The position numbers and the translations under genes were made by a program. The notes under the pieces were generated by a model, which ran no database searches, was not told where the DNA came from, and worked only from the letters and a program-made list of their open reading frames with translations. This document shows positions 25,501 to 36,240 of a stretch of 64,000 nt of DNA, piece after piece. This stretch comes from Ligustrum vulgare (lineage: Eukaryota > Streptophyta > Magnoliopsida > Lamiales > Oleaceae). Location: NCBI GenBank assembly GCA_963555705.1, contig OY743182.1, positions 53,572,592 through 53,636,591 of the forward strand, written 5' to 3'. The first letter of the stretch is position 1; each line of letters opens with the position of its first letter.

Positions 25501-27150
25501 TGACGGTGTCAATGGTGCAAGTGTAATGGTTTTTCCCCCTTTGGTAAAGCTATACCTATTTTTATACCCATCATGCGTGACCTTCCTATCATACTGCCAA
25601 GGTCTACCCAACAAAATGTGCCCGGCATGCATAGGTACCACATCACACATAACTTCATCCACATAGCTACCAATAGAAAAATTCACCAACACCCTCCTAT
25701 TCACCTTAATTTCTCCACTATCATTTAACCATTGAAGCCTATAAGGTTTAGGATGTTTTAACAAAGGTAATCCTAATTTTTCAACAAGTATAGTACTAGC
25801 GACGTTAGTGCAACTACCGCTATCAATAATCATACTACATACCTTGTTATTAATGCGACATCGAGTATGAAATATGTTCTCCCGTTGTTGTTCCAAATCA
25901 TCTGTGTGGATTTGGGCACTAAGAGCTCGCCTTGCCACTAATAACTCGCCATGCTCCCCGGATAACACATCTTCATCCTCACATATTTCCTCCAACGCTG
26001 GCATATCGCTATAATCCTCTTCCTCACTATCACTCTCCATAGTTCCATCCTTTCGCAAAAGTACCACTCGCCTATTAGGACATTGAGACGCCACATGTCC
26101 TCTCCCCAAACATTTGAAGCATTGAATGTCTCTACTCCTAGATGGTTGAGGTTCCCCTTTAGGTACGAATTTATTAGCTTGTTCCTCCTTCCCTTTTGGT
26201 GCCTCAAACTTCCCTTTTGATGCTTCAAACTTTCCTTTAGAAACAGTCCCTTCTCCTTTACCTTCCCACTTCGGCTTCCAAGAAGAATTAGTACCCGATT
26301 GATACCTTGCGGTCCCCTTCTTCTTCAATTGCTTCTCAACCTTTATAGCCATGTGCAACATATCCTCCATCTCCAAGTAATGTTGTAGTTCAACCACATT
26401 AGCTATATCCTTATTCATCCCATTCAAAAACCGAGCCATCGTAGCCTCCCTATCCTCTTCTACATTAGCTCTAATCATCAACAACTCCATCTCCTTGTGA
26501 TAATCCTCCACACTCTTTGATCCTTGGTATAGACTTTGTAATTTTTGATGAAGCTCCCGATGGTAATGACTAGGAACGAACCTCTTTATCATGATAGCCT
26601 TTAATTCATCCCAAGTACTAACGGGTCTCTCGCGATTCCTTCTCCTAGAAGTCACCAATTGATCCCACCAAGTAATAGCGTAATCGGAGAATTCAAGTAC
26701 AGCTACTTTAACCTTTTTCTCTTCCGAATAAGTGTAGCAATTAAAAATTAATTCCATCTTCTTCTCCCATTCTAAGTATGCTTCCGGATCACTCCTTCCT
26801 TTGAATGACGGAATTGTCATCTTGATGTTGTTCATACTACCATCCATTCTATCGCCACCAAGATCTCTATCCCTTCTTCCATGCCTAACTACTCTATCCA
26901 CAATTGCCCCATCGTCAAAATCACTACCTTCTTCATTCTCATCGACCCCCTCTACTCTACGACCTTGCCCACCTTGCCTACGGACATTAGGCACTTCCCG
27001 AGGTTGTTCAAGCCTTTCTAACCTACCTAACACATCCCCAAACAACCGCTCAAAACGTTGTACCATCTCTTCCGTCATGTTGGCTCGATCGTTGTTTTTT
27101 GCAGTAGAAGATTGTTCAGACATCCTAACACTAATGATTATATGCCTCAC
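22252..27150 (-). CDS. Gypsy gag-pol polyprotein, copy 2 (1632 codons, intact)
   Basis: The predicted protein is identical to that of copy 1, exactly 6035 bp away, with the same Gag, zinc knuckle, protease, RT, RNase H and integrase motifs at the same residues. Its last 91 codons lie in the central LTR. Complete identity over 1632 residues means the two units duplicated very recently, are homogenised, or are an assembly duplication. This copy has the outermost 5' LTR (LTR 3) and an intact primer site, so it is the copy whose transcription would start from the right-hand edge of the block. Confidence 0.95.
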   Translation of the reverse strand: MRHIIISVRMSEQSSTAKNNDRANMTEEMVQRFERLFGDVLGRLERLEQPREVPNVRRQGGQGRRVEGVDENEEGSDFDDGAIVDRVVRHGRRDRDLGGDRMDGSMNNIKMTIPSFKGRSDPEAYLEWEKKMELIFNCYTYSEEKKVKVAVLEFSDYAITWWDQLVTSRRRNRERPVSTWDELKAIMIKRFVPSHYHRELHQKLQSLYQGSKSVEDYHKEMELLMIRANVEEDREATMARFLNGMNKDIANVVELQHYLEMEDMLHMAIKVEKQLKKKGTARYQSGTNSSWKPKWEGKGEGTVSKGKFEASKGKFEAPKGKEEQANKFVPKGEPQPSRSRDIQCFKCLGRGHVASQCPNRRVVLLRKDGTMESDSEEEDYSDMPALEEICEDEDVLSGEHGELLVARRALSAQIHTDDLEQQRENIFHTRCRINNKVCSMIIDSGSCTNVASTILVEKLGLPLLKHPKPYRLQWLNDSGEIKVNRRVLVNFSIGSYVDEVMCDVVPMHAGHILLGRPWQYDRKVTHDGYKNRYSFTKGGKTITLAPLTPSQVYEDQIKLKNDEEKRVKENERKRVEATTSEKGEEKRVGATTPEKGEAREEKSVGVHTSEKGEGAKSARKERKMSFYAKMSEVKKAFMEKRPMVLLLYKDSFLAFDETNKSLPSLAISLLQEFDDVFPEDIPSGLPPIRGIEHQIDFIPGAVIPNRPAYRSNPEETKELQKQVEELMSKGYIRESMSPCAVPVLLVPKKDGTWRMCVDCRAINNITVKYRHPIPRLDDMLDELHGSSIFSKIDLKSGYHQIRMKEGDEWKTAFKTKYGLYEWLVMPFGLTNAPSTFMRLMNHVLRAFIGKFVVVYFDDILIYSKTLNEHVEHVRCVLVVLRQEQLFANFKKCDFCMEKVVFLGYVVSARGIEVDEEKIKAIKEWPTPKSITEVRSFHGLASFYRRFVKNFSTIATPLTEIVKKSVGFKWGVEQEHAFETIKNMLCKAPVLSLPNFDKAFEIECDASGLGIGAVLMQDQRPIAYFSEKLKGAALNYPTYDKELYSLVRALETWQHYLWPREFVIHTDHESLKHLRGQAKLSKRHARWVEFIETFPYVIRYKQGKENVVADALSRRYVLLNSLHSKLLGFEYIKDMYANDLDFSNIYESCGKGAVDRFFKHDDYLFRENKLCVPRCSMRELLVREAHSGGLMGHFGVKKTIEILSEHFYWPKMKIDVVRVCNRCITCKKAKSRIKPHGLYMPLPVPSEPWVDISMDFVLGLPRTKKGRDSIFVVVDRFSKMAHFIPCHKTDDATNIAEIFFREVVRLHGVPKSIVSDRDVKFLSHFWRVLWNKLGTKLLFSTTCHPQTDGQTEVVNRTMIQLLRTIINKNLKNWEECLPFIEFAYNRAIHSTTSCSPFEIVYGFNPLTPLDLIPLPVNERSSLDGKKNAEMVKALHDKVRLAIEKKNEHYASQANKGRKGIIFEPGDWVWLHLRKERFPEQRKSKLQPRGDGPFQVIERINNNAYKLDLPGEYNVSASFNVSDLSPFDAGTDSRSNPFEEGGDDVIQTTDTSPHKDPLKIKGGPMTRLQAKRAKEAMVKLVQETMAKTMFVSSKEASFMLGPSQNDEWINLIQAVEEDCQNSRITAVIQKSSRP
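22529..22540 (-). other. Polypurine tract, copy 2
   Basis: Same AGAGGGAGGGGA (minus strand) immediately adjoining LTR 2, as in copy 1. Confidence 0.85.
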
Positions 27151-27682
27151 GTGTATTTCGCTCGTGTATCACTCAAATTAGGCTTTTACCCTCTATTGAT
27201 CTCACCTCTCTGCCTTTTTCCACTCAATAGCTTTCACCCCGATTGCTTCAAAGAACGAATCCGAACTCAAACAAGTTTAAACTCGATTGCTTCAAATCGA
27301 ATATAAGTGAGAAGTAATGAATTTGTTGGAAAACTCAAAGAAGACCTTTAGAGAATTAAATTTGACTTTATATAGAACTTGACACTTTTTATGGAAACTA
27401 GGATTGTTTCAAGAAAATAATTCTTGAAATCAAATATCAAATATTTTAATTGAACGGAGAATTTTCGTTTTTTTTTTTTTAATTAATTTCTCGAAAATTC
27501 AACTACGAGAAAGACGCAACAAATGAAATTTAATTTGAATAACAAACGAAGGAAATAACGACTATTGAATTTTTTGTGACACTTTTCTGGATTAAAGACT
27601 CAAAGCTGGAAGAACACGAAGAACAAGAATAAGAAACTCAAGAAAACAAAAAAAAGATATAACCTTGATTTTTGGAGCCTAA

Positions 27683-27694
27683 GCTCTGATACCA
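27683..27694 (-). other. Primer-binding site, copy 2
   Basis: Minus-strand TGGTATCAGAGC two bases inside LTR 3, identical to the copy 1 site. Confidence 0.95.
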
Positions 27695-27696
27695 GA

Positions 27697-28563
27697 TGAT
27701 GCAAACCACGTAGCAATTGTAGCTACGCAACCCACAAATTATTGGAATCGACCCAAGAACGCCAAGCACCACGATTTAGAGATTGATTCAAATTAATTGA
27801 ATCAAGCAACCAACACAATCAATTGATATGTTGACCTCTTGATCACAAAGAAGATAAATCTCACCCAAGATTTGAACAAACAAGATTAACTCGCAAGTTC
27901 GGATTTTATTCAATAAGAATGTGAAAGCAATTTGCCTCTCAATTAATATATCAAAGTTGTGTCTGAATAATGAAAATTACATCCCTATATATAGGGTCAA
28001 AACTAGGTTAAAGAGTTCTAATTAAATAAGGAAACAACTACCTAAAAATAAGGAAATAAAAATAACCTAAAATTCCGCGTATACATGTTTACGGCCGTGA
28101 CTACTTTCCTTACGGCCGTAAATTTGTTTCTGACTCACGCTTACGGCCGTGACATATGACTTACGGCCGTAAGTCCAAAACGTCCAAACTTCAATTTTTA
28201 AGCAGCAACTCCATTACGGCCGTGATATAATCTTTACGGCCGTAAACTGCAATTTCTTCAAAATTCCGTTTTAAGCAGAAGGTTGATTACGGCCGTGAGG
28301 ATTTTTGAATTACGGCCGTAATTCTCGAATTTTGGCAATCTTCTTCGACGGCTTGGATGAGGTTGATCCACTCGTCGTTTTGGCTCGGCCCCAACATGAA
28401 ACTTGCTTCTTTCGATGACACGAACATTGTTTTGGCCATTGTTTCTTGAACTAACTTGACCATTGCTTCCTTGGCCCTCTTTGCTTGCAATCGAGTCATC
28501 GGTCCTCCTTTGATCTTCAACGGATCTTTGTGCGGGCTTGTATCCGTGGTCTGGATCACATCA
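27697..28563 (-). repeat. LTR 3 (outer 5' LTR of copy 2)
   Basis: 867 bp, ending at the CGTGA target duplication. Because the polyprotein tail is LTR-encoded, this LTR carries an orphan copy of the last 91 codons, visible as the 3' part of an ORF at 28287-28649. That ORF is not a separate gene. Confidence 0.95.
27983..27996 (-). promoter_or_regulatory. LTR TATA box (palindromic CCCTATATATAGGG)
   Basis: This TATA sits about 290 bp from the 3' edge of the LTR, with a minus-strand AATAAA about 75-80 bp downstream. That places U3, R and U5 in a sensible order for minus-strand transcription. Identical copies are at 15913 and 21948. Confidence 0.7.
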
Positions 28564-28789
28564 CGTGAGGTTCGAAACCCGGGGCAGGGCAGCATGACAG
28601 TAAGACCCCGTGTAAGACCACGTGGAGGAGTAAGTAAAAGTCCAACCAAAACTTACCCTGTATTTCATTCATTCTGCAGGCAGTACTTCTTTTCAAGCTT
28701 ACCTTGTTCAAAAATGTCCTCTTTTTCCAGTTGGTTCAAAGGATCGGTAGATCTAGAAATAGAGCTAATAATTTGTCAAACAATTTTTA

Positions 28790-29991
28790 AAATAACGAAG
28801 AATCATTTCAAAATGAAAATGAAACTTTTCAAAATACAAATGAACTTCAAATTTCTCAAATTGAACAATTACTTCATAATTGAACAATTCCTAAGGTAGA
28901 TAAAGGATCTATCTATGAAATTGGTCGATTTGATTTTTCTCAAAATTACATCATCAAAACACGTAAGCAAACCATGCATGTTTTGGGTCAAAATACTGAG
29001 CTTTCATTATTTTCAAAAATTTCCAATATAAGAACATCGTAAGAAGTTTCATTTCTTACATATTGGTCTTGTTCAAATTGCACTCAAGCCTTTGTTCGAC
29101 TTGGCTTGGATATTCTTGTTTTGATTACTCTTCGTGATCAGAGACATTCAAATTTCGAGCATTTGCTCTTGACCGTTCTAGAATCAAATCTAGAAAGTGG
29201 TCCAGTCTTTTCAAACTGCTATCCAAATTTCACAGTCAGTCTTTTTAATAGACATATCCTTAAGACTCTCAAATTTCATGTTCAAACTAAGAATCTTAGT
29301 TTGGATGAATCAAATTCCTTCGATGTGATATAAAGAGTATATTACAAGCTTCTGGGTACGAATCTCAACATCCGTGCTCTTCGTTCTTCTCCAAGAAACG
29401 AATCGCTTCTAATAGATGTGAATGATCTTCATACTAACACCATGATTCCTAAGAGAATTCTTTGGAATATTCAATCTAGGAGCTTAGAGTGGGATATTCT
29501 AAGAGCCAACAAACCTGAGCCTCCTCCTACTTCTGATACTTCTAATCAAATTCTTTCGTTTCCTGATGGAAGTGTTATGATGATTTTTGGAGAATCATCT
29601 TCAAACATTTCAAGATCTACTTCATCTAAATCTTTTCAAAATTCATTTGTTCTTCCTTTAAGATTTTCAACTTCATACAACAGATTCAAAGATGTCAACT
29701 TTGAATCTGTTATTCCAAAACCTTAATATTCTGAATCTGAACAAGATTCTCCTACTGCATATGATATGCAGCCTCCTTCTGAAGAAACTCCTCTTCTGAG
29801 AAAGAAACATCACAGAAGAAGTTTATCTTCTCAACTCAATGTCATTTCTTCTAGCATTGATAGAAGATCTGAATTCAAAAATGATCAAACTCCCAAAGTC
29901 AAAAATCTTCGAAAACTTTTTCGTCAAACTTTTTCAAAAGAAGAAATTGAATTTTATTGGGAAGAGTATTTTGCTCAGCCAGAAGATATAA
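28790..29991 (+). pseudogene. Movement-protein-like region of the pararetrovirus relic
   Basis: In the main frame, LGLDILVLITLRDQRH (about 29101-29148) and GPVFSNCYPNFTVSL (about 29200-29244) resemble the core of the viral 30K-type movement protein family, which moves plant viruses through plasmodesmata. In-frame stops near 29041, 29331 and 29724 break the frame, so the visible ORFs at 29106-29333, 29418-29726 and 29766-29996 are pieces of one ancestral reading frame. A serine- and proline-rich linker follows. The Harbinger-type element at 29992 then cuts the frame. It is not expected to make a working protein. Confidence 0.6.
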
Positions 29992-30890
29992 GGTAGCTTT
30001 CTCTTTGTGTTTCGATTTTGGATTTTGTTTTGAAATTTGGATTTTGGTTATTTGTTTTAGGATTACTGAAAATATGTTTTCTTTGTGATTTTGGAAAACT
30101 GTTTTCAAAAATAGAAAACTGAAAAATGCGTTTACTTTGTAATTTTTTAATATATTTATTTTTTGATATTTTATATGTTTTTATGGTTGATTTGTTGAAT
30201 TACATTAATTAAAATGTTAATAAATTAGTTAGTTTTCTATGTCAAAAAATTCATCATTAATATTGTTTCAGCTAAACAAAAATTTAACTCCATACCAATA
30301 AAATCTTAACATGGATCTATATATAATGACAAAATAATATAAGAACTTCAAGTGAATGAAATGTCTCACATTTACAAAAAAAATAAAAAAATAAAAAATA
30401 ATAATAATAAAAATAAAAATTACAAAAAAAAAAAAAAAAAAAATCTTAACATGAATCTATATAATAGCAAAATAATATAAGAATTCCAAATGAAGGAAGT
30501 GTCTTACTTTTACAAAATAAATAAATAAATAAATAATTTACAAGAAAAAAAAAAACTTAACATTGATCTATATATATAATGAAAAAATAACATAAAAACT
30601 TCAAGTGAAGAAAGTGTCTCACTTTTACAAAAAGTAAAAAAATTAAATAAATAAATAATTTACAAAAAAAAAAAAAAATCTTAACATGGATCTATATATA
30701 ATAACAAAATAACATAAGAACTTCAAGTGAAGGAAGTGTCTCACATTTAAAAACAAATAATAATAATAAATAAAAAAATTACAAAAAAAAAAAATCTTAA
30801 CATGGATCTATATATAATGACAAAATAATATAAGAATTTCAAGTGAATGAAATGTCTCACATTTACAAAAAAAAAAAAAATAAATAAATA

Positions 30891-30932
<42 letters not shown>

Positions 30933-31574
30933 TACAAAAAAAAAAAAATCTTAACATGAATCTATATAATAGCAAAATAATATAAGAATTCCAAATGAAA
31001 TAGTGTCTTACTTTTACAAAATAAATAAATAAATAAATAATTTACAAGAAAAAAAAACTTAAAATTGATCTATATATATAATGACAAAATAACATAAAAA
31101 CTTCAAGTGAAGAAAGTGTCTCACTTTTACAAAAAGTAAAAAATAATAATAATAATAATTTACAAAAAAAAAAAAAAAAAAAAAATCTTAACATGGATCT
31201 ATATATAATGACAAAATAACATAAGAATTTCAAGTGAAGGAAGTGTCTCACATTTAAAAACAAATAATAATAATAAATAAAAAAATTACAAAAAAAAATC
31301 TTAACATGGATCTATATATAATGACAAAATAATATAAGAACTTCAAGTTAATGAAGTATCTAAAAATAAATAAATAAATAAATTTCCAAAACTCGCGTTT
31401 TGGACTTTTTAATACAAAATATCCAAAACGCAATATAATCGTTTTGAGTTTCCTTTGTATTTTTTTTTTTTTTTGGAAAACGCGTTTCTGAAAATGGAAA
31501 AAGTGAATGCGTTTTCGATATTTCCAAAAATCGAAAACTCAAAACGGGCTCAAAACAGTAAAGAGAACGGGGCC
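29992..31574. mobile_element. PIF/Harbinger-like non-autonomous element inside the pararetrovirus
   Basis: The left end GGTAGCTTTCTCTTT and the right end AAAGAGAACGGGGCC form imperfect inverted repeats, flanked by TAA at 29989-29991 and 31575-31577. Subterminal regions are also inverted (AAAACGCGTTT-type words). Removing the element and one TAA leaves the viral reading frame continuous, which supports the boundaries. The interior is a tandem array rather than a transposase gene. Confidence 0.6.
30303..31360. repeat. Nine-copy tandem array with a four-monomer higher-order period
   Basis: Monomers of about 110-155 bp start with TTAACATGGATCTATATA-like words at about 30305, 30443, 30555, 30679, 30794, 30949, 31058, 31185 and 31299. 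Variant types repeat in order A-B-C-D-A-B-C-D-A. B copies have CATGAATCTATATAATAGC, and C copies begin AACTTAA(C/A)ATTGATC. Corresponding monomers lie about 490-506 bp apart. Spacers are A-rich microsatellites of variable length. Confidence 0.85.
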
Positions 31575-31577
31575 TAA

Positions 31578-33528
31578 GTGTTTTCAAATCGATTAATTTC
31601 AAAGTTTTTGGTAAAAAGAAAAAATCTTCTTCCAAATCAAAATCTTCTTCGAAATCCAAATCCATTCAAACTTCATCTTCAAAAGAAAAAATTTGGAAAA
31701 ATTTTTCAAAACAGACTTTCAAATCCGAATATCCTCATTTTGAAGAAATCATATTTTCTCATGAAAATGCAGAAGTTACTGCGTCTCCTTTCAAACAAAT
31801 TCTTGAAGATAGAGCTGACAACTTAGCTGCAAAAGCAGTTGATGTCAAGAATCTTCAAATTCAGAACAATTACATGAATATTGTTCTTCATTCTATGTGT
31901 TCTCAGTTAACCAGAATTGAATGTAATTCTGATTCTGAAAACAAATCCACAGTTCCCTCTAATGCCTTTTCTGCCATTAGAGATTCTCCCTCATCTTCTT
32001 CATCTTCTTCAAATCAAATGTTACTTTTTCAACCTACCAATCTTACTCCTGATTTTGGTAAGAAATCTTTAAGCACTGATTCTGAAGTGATTAAAGAACT
32101 TGCTACTCAATTTTCAAAATTAAGCGCATCTTCAAAAATATTAATACTCTTGACATTTTTGATGTCGAAAACCAATTTATTGAAAAAGAGCCTCTTCAGA
32201 TCAATAAATTGAGAAATTTCAATTCTTCAAAATTACCAACATTCTATCAGCGTCCTTCTCAACCTGATTTACTTTTAGAAGAGTCATCTTTTAAAAGTAA
32301 AGTCACTGAGACTTATTCAGGTGATGAAATCGTCGAATGGAATATTGATGGTATGACTGAATACCAGATTATTCAAACTATCGAGAAAATGTTTGTATGC
32401 TTCAATGTGTATAAATGTCAAAAGATTGAAGAAGTGAATGCCTGTAATATAGGATTTACTGGACAATTAAAGGGATGGTGGTCTAATTATCTCACTGACG
32501 AAAGTCGGTTAGAGGTTCTTAATGCTACTAAGATTGTTGATGGTCAGATTGTTTCTGATTCATTGATGTCCCTTATTTTTGCCATCGTCAAACATTTCGT
32601 CGGATCTCCAAGCTTCCTTCGAGATAGATCATTAGAAATTCTGATGAATTTGTCTTGTCCAAAATTACATGACTTCAAATGGTACAAGGATATTTTCCTA
32701 ACCAGAGTCATGATTCGCGACGATTGCAATCAAGAGTTCTGGAAAGAAAGATTTCTATCTGGACTTCCTAAACTTTTTGCAGAAAAAGTTCGCAACTCAA
32801 TCAAAGCTCAATTTTCCAATTCAATTCCTTATGGCGACTTAACTTATGGTGAACTAATTAGTTACATAAATAAGGAAAGGTTAGCCCTCTGTAATGAGAT
32901 CAAACTCAAAGCCAAACTCAAATCTGAAAGTTTTGGGTCTAAGCATGAGTTAGGTTCATTCTGTGAATAATACGGTTTTGAAAAAATTCTTCTTCCTTCT
33001 TCAAAAGTCAAAAAGAAATTCCCTTCTTTTTTAAGAAAAACAATTTTCAAAATTCCAATCTCCTCAATTTCAAAAATCTCATCAAAAGAATTTTCATCAA
33101 AAATTTCATTCAAAACCAAAGAATTTTCAAAAATTTCAAAATTCGACCAAAGGCACTTGTTTCAAGTGTCGTCAAACTGGTCATTATTCAAACGAATGCC
33201 CTATGAAGGATAAGATTAATAATCTTCAAATTGGTGAAGATATTAAACTTGAACTTCTCAATATACTCAATTCATCATCTGATGATGATTCTGAATTAGA
33301 AAGAATTTATCAGTATCAAGAAGATTCTGATAATGAATCTAATTCTTCCTCTTCCTCTCAACATTGTGAAGGTAAAGAAGTTTGTAGTAGCAAATTCATA
33401 AATGTTCTTACAAAAGAAGAAGAACTTATTCAAGAAGTAATTGAGAAGATTGACAATCCTCAATTAAAGAAGAAGTTCTCTTCGCTCCTTCCTTCTTCCT
33501 CAAAAATTCATGCATCCCCCATCTTTTA
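31578..33528 (+). pseudogene. Capsid-like region with CCHC zinc knuckle (pararetrovirus relic)
   Basis: A lysine/serine-rich start continues the frame broken by the Harbinger-type element. The longest open piece, 32209-32970, is 253 codons and contains IGFTGQLKGWWSNYL near 32448-32492. It also has a helical Gag/capsid-like stretch with the words FVGSPSFLRDRSLEILMNL and FWKERFLSGLPKLFAEKV. A frame change near 32970-33120 separates it from the zinc knuckle CFKCRQTGHYSNEC (33158-33199) and an acidic serine-rich tail (33203-33529). The order capsid core then knuckle is that of plant pararetrovirus coat proteins. Several frame changes mean it is non-functional as one protein. Confidence 0.65.
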
Positions 33529-34160
33529 AAGATGTCAGTGATCTCAAAAATGCATCAATTTCTCAAATTAACAATATTAATTTCAGAAATTTCAAAATTA
33601 AAGATTCTTCAATTTTCAAAAAAGACAAATCGTTAGATCAAAAGTTCATCTGTCAAAATTTCTTCGGATCCGTTAATAAAGTTTGTTGCTTTATTAATCT
33701 TAAAGATTCGTGTTTCCCACTCCTCAAAAGAAATCAAAATTGGGTCCCAGAAAACACCTTTGTCATTCAAATTGTCAAAAGTTTCATCATTGGTGTCCTT
33801 TACATTATTATTCCAAAGACCAATCTTTTTGTCAAAACAACTTTGTTAGACATAGGATTCAATGGAGTCTTTAGGATTAATCTACAGCATATTCCTTTTT
33901 GGAAAAATAAAAAACAACAGTATCTTTACTATTTCAGTAATGAAGCTTGTTTTCAAAATTATTTTTCAAAAATCAAAAATTTTCAAAATCAATTTTGGGA
34001 TAACTATTTCACTAGAGAATTTATCTATAAAAAAAAGAGACTTCGAGTGACTGAGAGGCCACCCCAAAAGAGTGATCAAACAAAAGGTATCAAGATTGAT
34101 TGGTACAATAAAGTTCTTGAAGACATGACTTCCTCCATGGCCAGTTCATCAAAAAAATAA
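33510..34160 (+). pseudogene. Unassigned 216-codon region of the pararetrovirus relic
   Basis: An open stretch following the knuckle region. Its centre, VKTTLLDIGFNGVF near 33829-33870, sits where a retroviral-type aspartic protease might lie. The expected D-T/S-G triad is not intact (LLDIGF), so I do not call a protease. The end is serine-rich and continues in another frame. Confidence 0.4.
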
Positions 34161-34189
34161 GAATAAGGCAAAAAGGTTGCTCTTACTCC

Positions 34190-35658
34190 TCTTCCTTCAA
34201 TTGAATATTTTGTTCAAACTTCCAGCAAAAATACCTCCTCAAACATTCCTCAAATTTCTACTGCAAACAACTTCTCAGTTCTGGGAAAAATTCCTCAAAC
34301 CCCTGAGAAACCAAAACCGTTAAACTTCAAAAAGGCCGCTCTTGCAGGTTCTGGAAAACTTCCAGAAATCAACAAAAACCCCTTTCAATATTTCACAAAA
34401 AACCTTTATCTTTCTGTTCTCATAATGGAACCTTCGTGGATCGAAATTTTTTCTGATATCAATGAATGTTTATCAGACATTTTTCCTCCTAATTTCCATT
34501 TCATGCCTTCTTCTCTTCAAAAATCGCGTGAGTTCTATGAAAAGATCCTTCTCAAAACAGAATCAGCCATTATTACTCATACTCCAAACAAACAAAATCC
34601 TCAAAAAATATTGATTTTTCAAAATGTTTAATTATTAAGGTTTTCTCATATGATGACTGGGGACAACAACCTTGGGTTGAGAAAAAGATGAACCTTGCAA
34701 AAGGTGAAACTTTCTCATCTCATTTTAACTACCTGCATTATCAAGATGTCTAGTTTAATGTATTTTTGTTTAGACCAGTAAATCATTCTTTGTTTATCTT
34801 TTTTCATCAAAATTGTAAAAATAATTTTCCCAAATGGTTTCAAAATTGGTTAATTGAATAGGAGGATCACTATGACTATAGCCCTTGGTAAATTTACCAA
34901 AGACAAAAATGATTTATTTGATATTATGGATGACTGGTTACGGAGGGACCGTTTCCTTTCTACATTCAATTATTTATTGAGCCCGGTGTGGAATCACCAT
35001 CATTACACATTCATTCTTGGTCTGGCTGTTGGTCTAGTGAGCCTTCCTAGTTGCCTAGAGTGCAGCCTACCTGCTTAATTATTTTGGACTTGAAGAGAAT
35101 GTTCTACCCATTCTCTCTCTTCAAGGATTTAATCATTTCAAAAATGAGGCAAAAGATTTTCTTAAGCCTCAGGAGAATCTTCTCCTTCAATTTTCTTTCA
35201 ATTTTAAAGTCTCATGGATTCTTTGTTGGGACTTTTTCCTTCTTCAAAGTTCAATTGATTCTTTCAGTCCTAAAAAGATTGTTAGTAGATTCAAAATTAA
35301 ATGGTGGGCAAAATTTCATGAAACAAATTGTTGCCCTAAGGCGGTTCAATCATGGATTAATCAAAAATCAAATGAAGGACTTCCGTCAAAAAAGTTTCAA
35401 GATAATCATGCTGATTTTCTTACTGAAAAAGGAAGATTTTTAGCACTTCTTGCAAAATGCACCAGCCCTGAAGAATTGTCAATTTTAGCAGAAAAGATTA
35501 CTGCTCTTGCTGAAAATGCTTCTTCAGTTCAAGAATCTTCAGAAACTAGTTCAGAGGTGGACTTCAACGTCGAAGACAATTTCTATCAAAATGAAGACGA
35601 CTGCTATGGGATTAATCTGGATGAATCCCTCCAGGACGACTTTCAAACTACCAAATGA
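34190..35658 (+). pseudogene. C-terminal region of the pararetrovirus relic
   Basis: Fragments at 34425-34631, around 34630-34855, at 35075-35440 and at 35476-35658 lie on one strand in shifting frames. They carry tryptophan-rich words (FPKWFQNWL, KIKWWAKF) and an acidic tail. I associate this layout with large plant pararetrovirus-like polyproteins but cannot give a function. Plastid filler separates the second and third fragments. The final stop is at about 35658. Confidence 0.45.
34855..34955 (+). pseudogene. psbD: Plastid psbD 5' fragment (NUPT) inside the relic
   Basis: From the ATG at 34872 the sequence encodes [11 protein letters not shown], then a lysine where plastid D2 usually has glutamate, then [16 protein letters not shown]. 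This is the N-terminus of photosystem II protein D2. The bases just upstream (AGGAGGATCACT) match a plastid-type ribosome site before psbD. Similarity stops near 34955. The next 120 bp or so, up to about 35075, are foreign to the viral frame and unidentified. It cannot act as a gene here and looks like filler DNA captured at a break. Confidence 0.85.
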
Positions 35659-35819
35659 CTAGATGGACGCAGTTTCCTTGATGACCTCAGAGAATACCGT
35701 GTTAAAAAATCAAAAGAAATTGCACTCAAAATTATCAAAGTTAAAAATCAATGTCCACTTTAATCTAAGAATCTTTTCTTTATTAAAAGGATATTTTCAT
35801 TTTTAACTTTTCAAACTTT

Positions 35820-36240
35820 CGGTGGAGTTGGTGAAGTGGATGTCAAGCCTTTTCCAAAAGATGCAGACAAGTCACTGTTCAATCAACTACTTTCAAGCTT
35901 CAATCACTTTTCAAGATTCCTACTTTTTGGAAAGTAGTCGACAGAGCACTGTTCAATCAAGACTTTCCAGCTGTAGTTCACTTTTCAAGATTCCTTTCAA
36001 TGTAATCTTTCATTTCTAGTTTCTATAAATGTAATGCTTCATTTCATTGTAAGGAAGAGTTAGTTGGAGTACTCAGAATTAGTTTGAGTTATAAAAACTA
36101 ATTTCTCCCGTCAAGCTACCAAGAGTTAGTGAGCGATAAACATTCTCTTTGAGAATACGTTATCCATTAAGCTTTACTCTTTCAAAATTCTTGTAACGTT
36201 TTTTGTTATTCAATATAATTCAAAATTGTTCTTCAAATTC
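35820..36240 (+). promoter_or_regulatory. Caulimovirus-like promoter segment at the 3' end of the relic
   Basis: After the last ORF comes an imperfect 75 bp-period duplication (35864-35921 and 35939-35995) with the common words CACTGTTCAATCAA and CACTTTTCAAGATTCCT. A TATA-like TATAAAT follows at 36024-36030, then a GGAAGAGTTAG leader. Position and layout recall the large-intergenic promoters of caulimoviruses. Confidence 0.45.

Larger units (their letters stand above)
15627..28563 (-). mobile_element. Tandem dimer of a Ty3/gypsy retrotransposon (three LTRs, two internal regions)
   Basis: Two copies of one element share a central LTR, giving LTR-internal-LTR-internal-LTR with an exact period of 6035 bp. 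The LTRs (867 bp, TGATG...CATCA) lie at 15627-16493, 21662-22528 and 27697-28563. Only the outer ends carry a 5 bp target duplication, CGTGA, at 15622-15626 and 28564-28568. Each internal region has its own primer-binding site, a 1632-codon gag-pol ORF and a polypurine tract. Domain order PR-RT-RH-IN makes it gypsy. The polyprotein tail lying in the LTR and the protease neighbourhood suggest the CRM chromovirus clade. The LTRs differ at only two positions by eye, so the insertion is recent. Confidence 0.95.
28640..36240 (+). mobile_element. Decayed endogenous pararetrovirus-like element (caulimovirid-like)
   Basis: A chain of broken ORFs on one strand. In order it encodes a movement-protein-like region, a capsid-like region with a GFTGQLKGWW block and CCHC knuckle, a region of unclear function, a C-terminal region, then a promoter-like segment. 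Frameshifts and in-frame stops break it repeatedly. A Harbinger-type element and plastid DNA interrupt it. No reverse transcriptase, RNase H or flanking LTR was found. The left edge is unclear because the gypsy dimer sits directly beside it. Assignment to Caulimoviridae-like elements (petuvirus/florendovirus style) rests on family recognition, not on a search. Confidence 0.65.

Noticed and set aside
28287..28649. 120-codon minus-strand ORF as a separate gene
   Set aside because: Its 3' part is the LTR-encoded tail of the polyprotein carried by LTR 3; its first residues are chance read-in from flanking DNA.
30303..31360. Regular repeats reminiscent of a CRISPR array
   Set aside because: Monomers are long (110-155 bp), directly abutting with A-rich microsatellite links and no unique spacers, and the context is a plant transposon.
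33829..33870. Aspartic protease in the pararetrovirus relic
   Set aside because: The position is right but the D-T/S-G triad is not present in the readable frame.
34872..35078. psbD-like ORF as a functional gene
   Set aside because: Only the first 28 codons match D2; the rest is unrelated and the site is nuclear filler.
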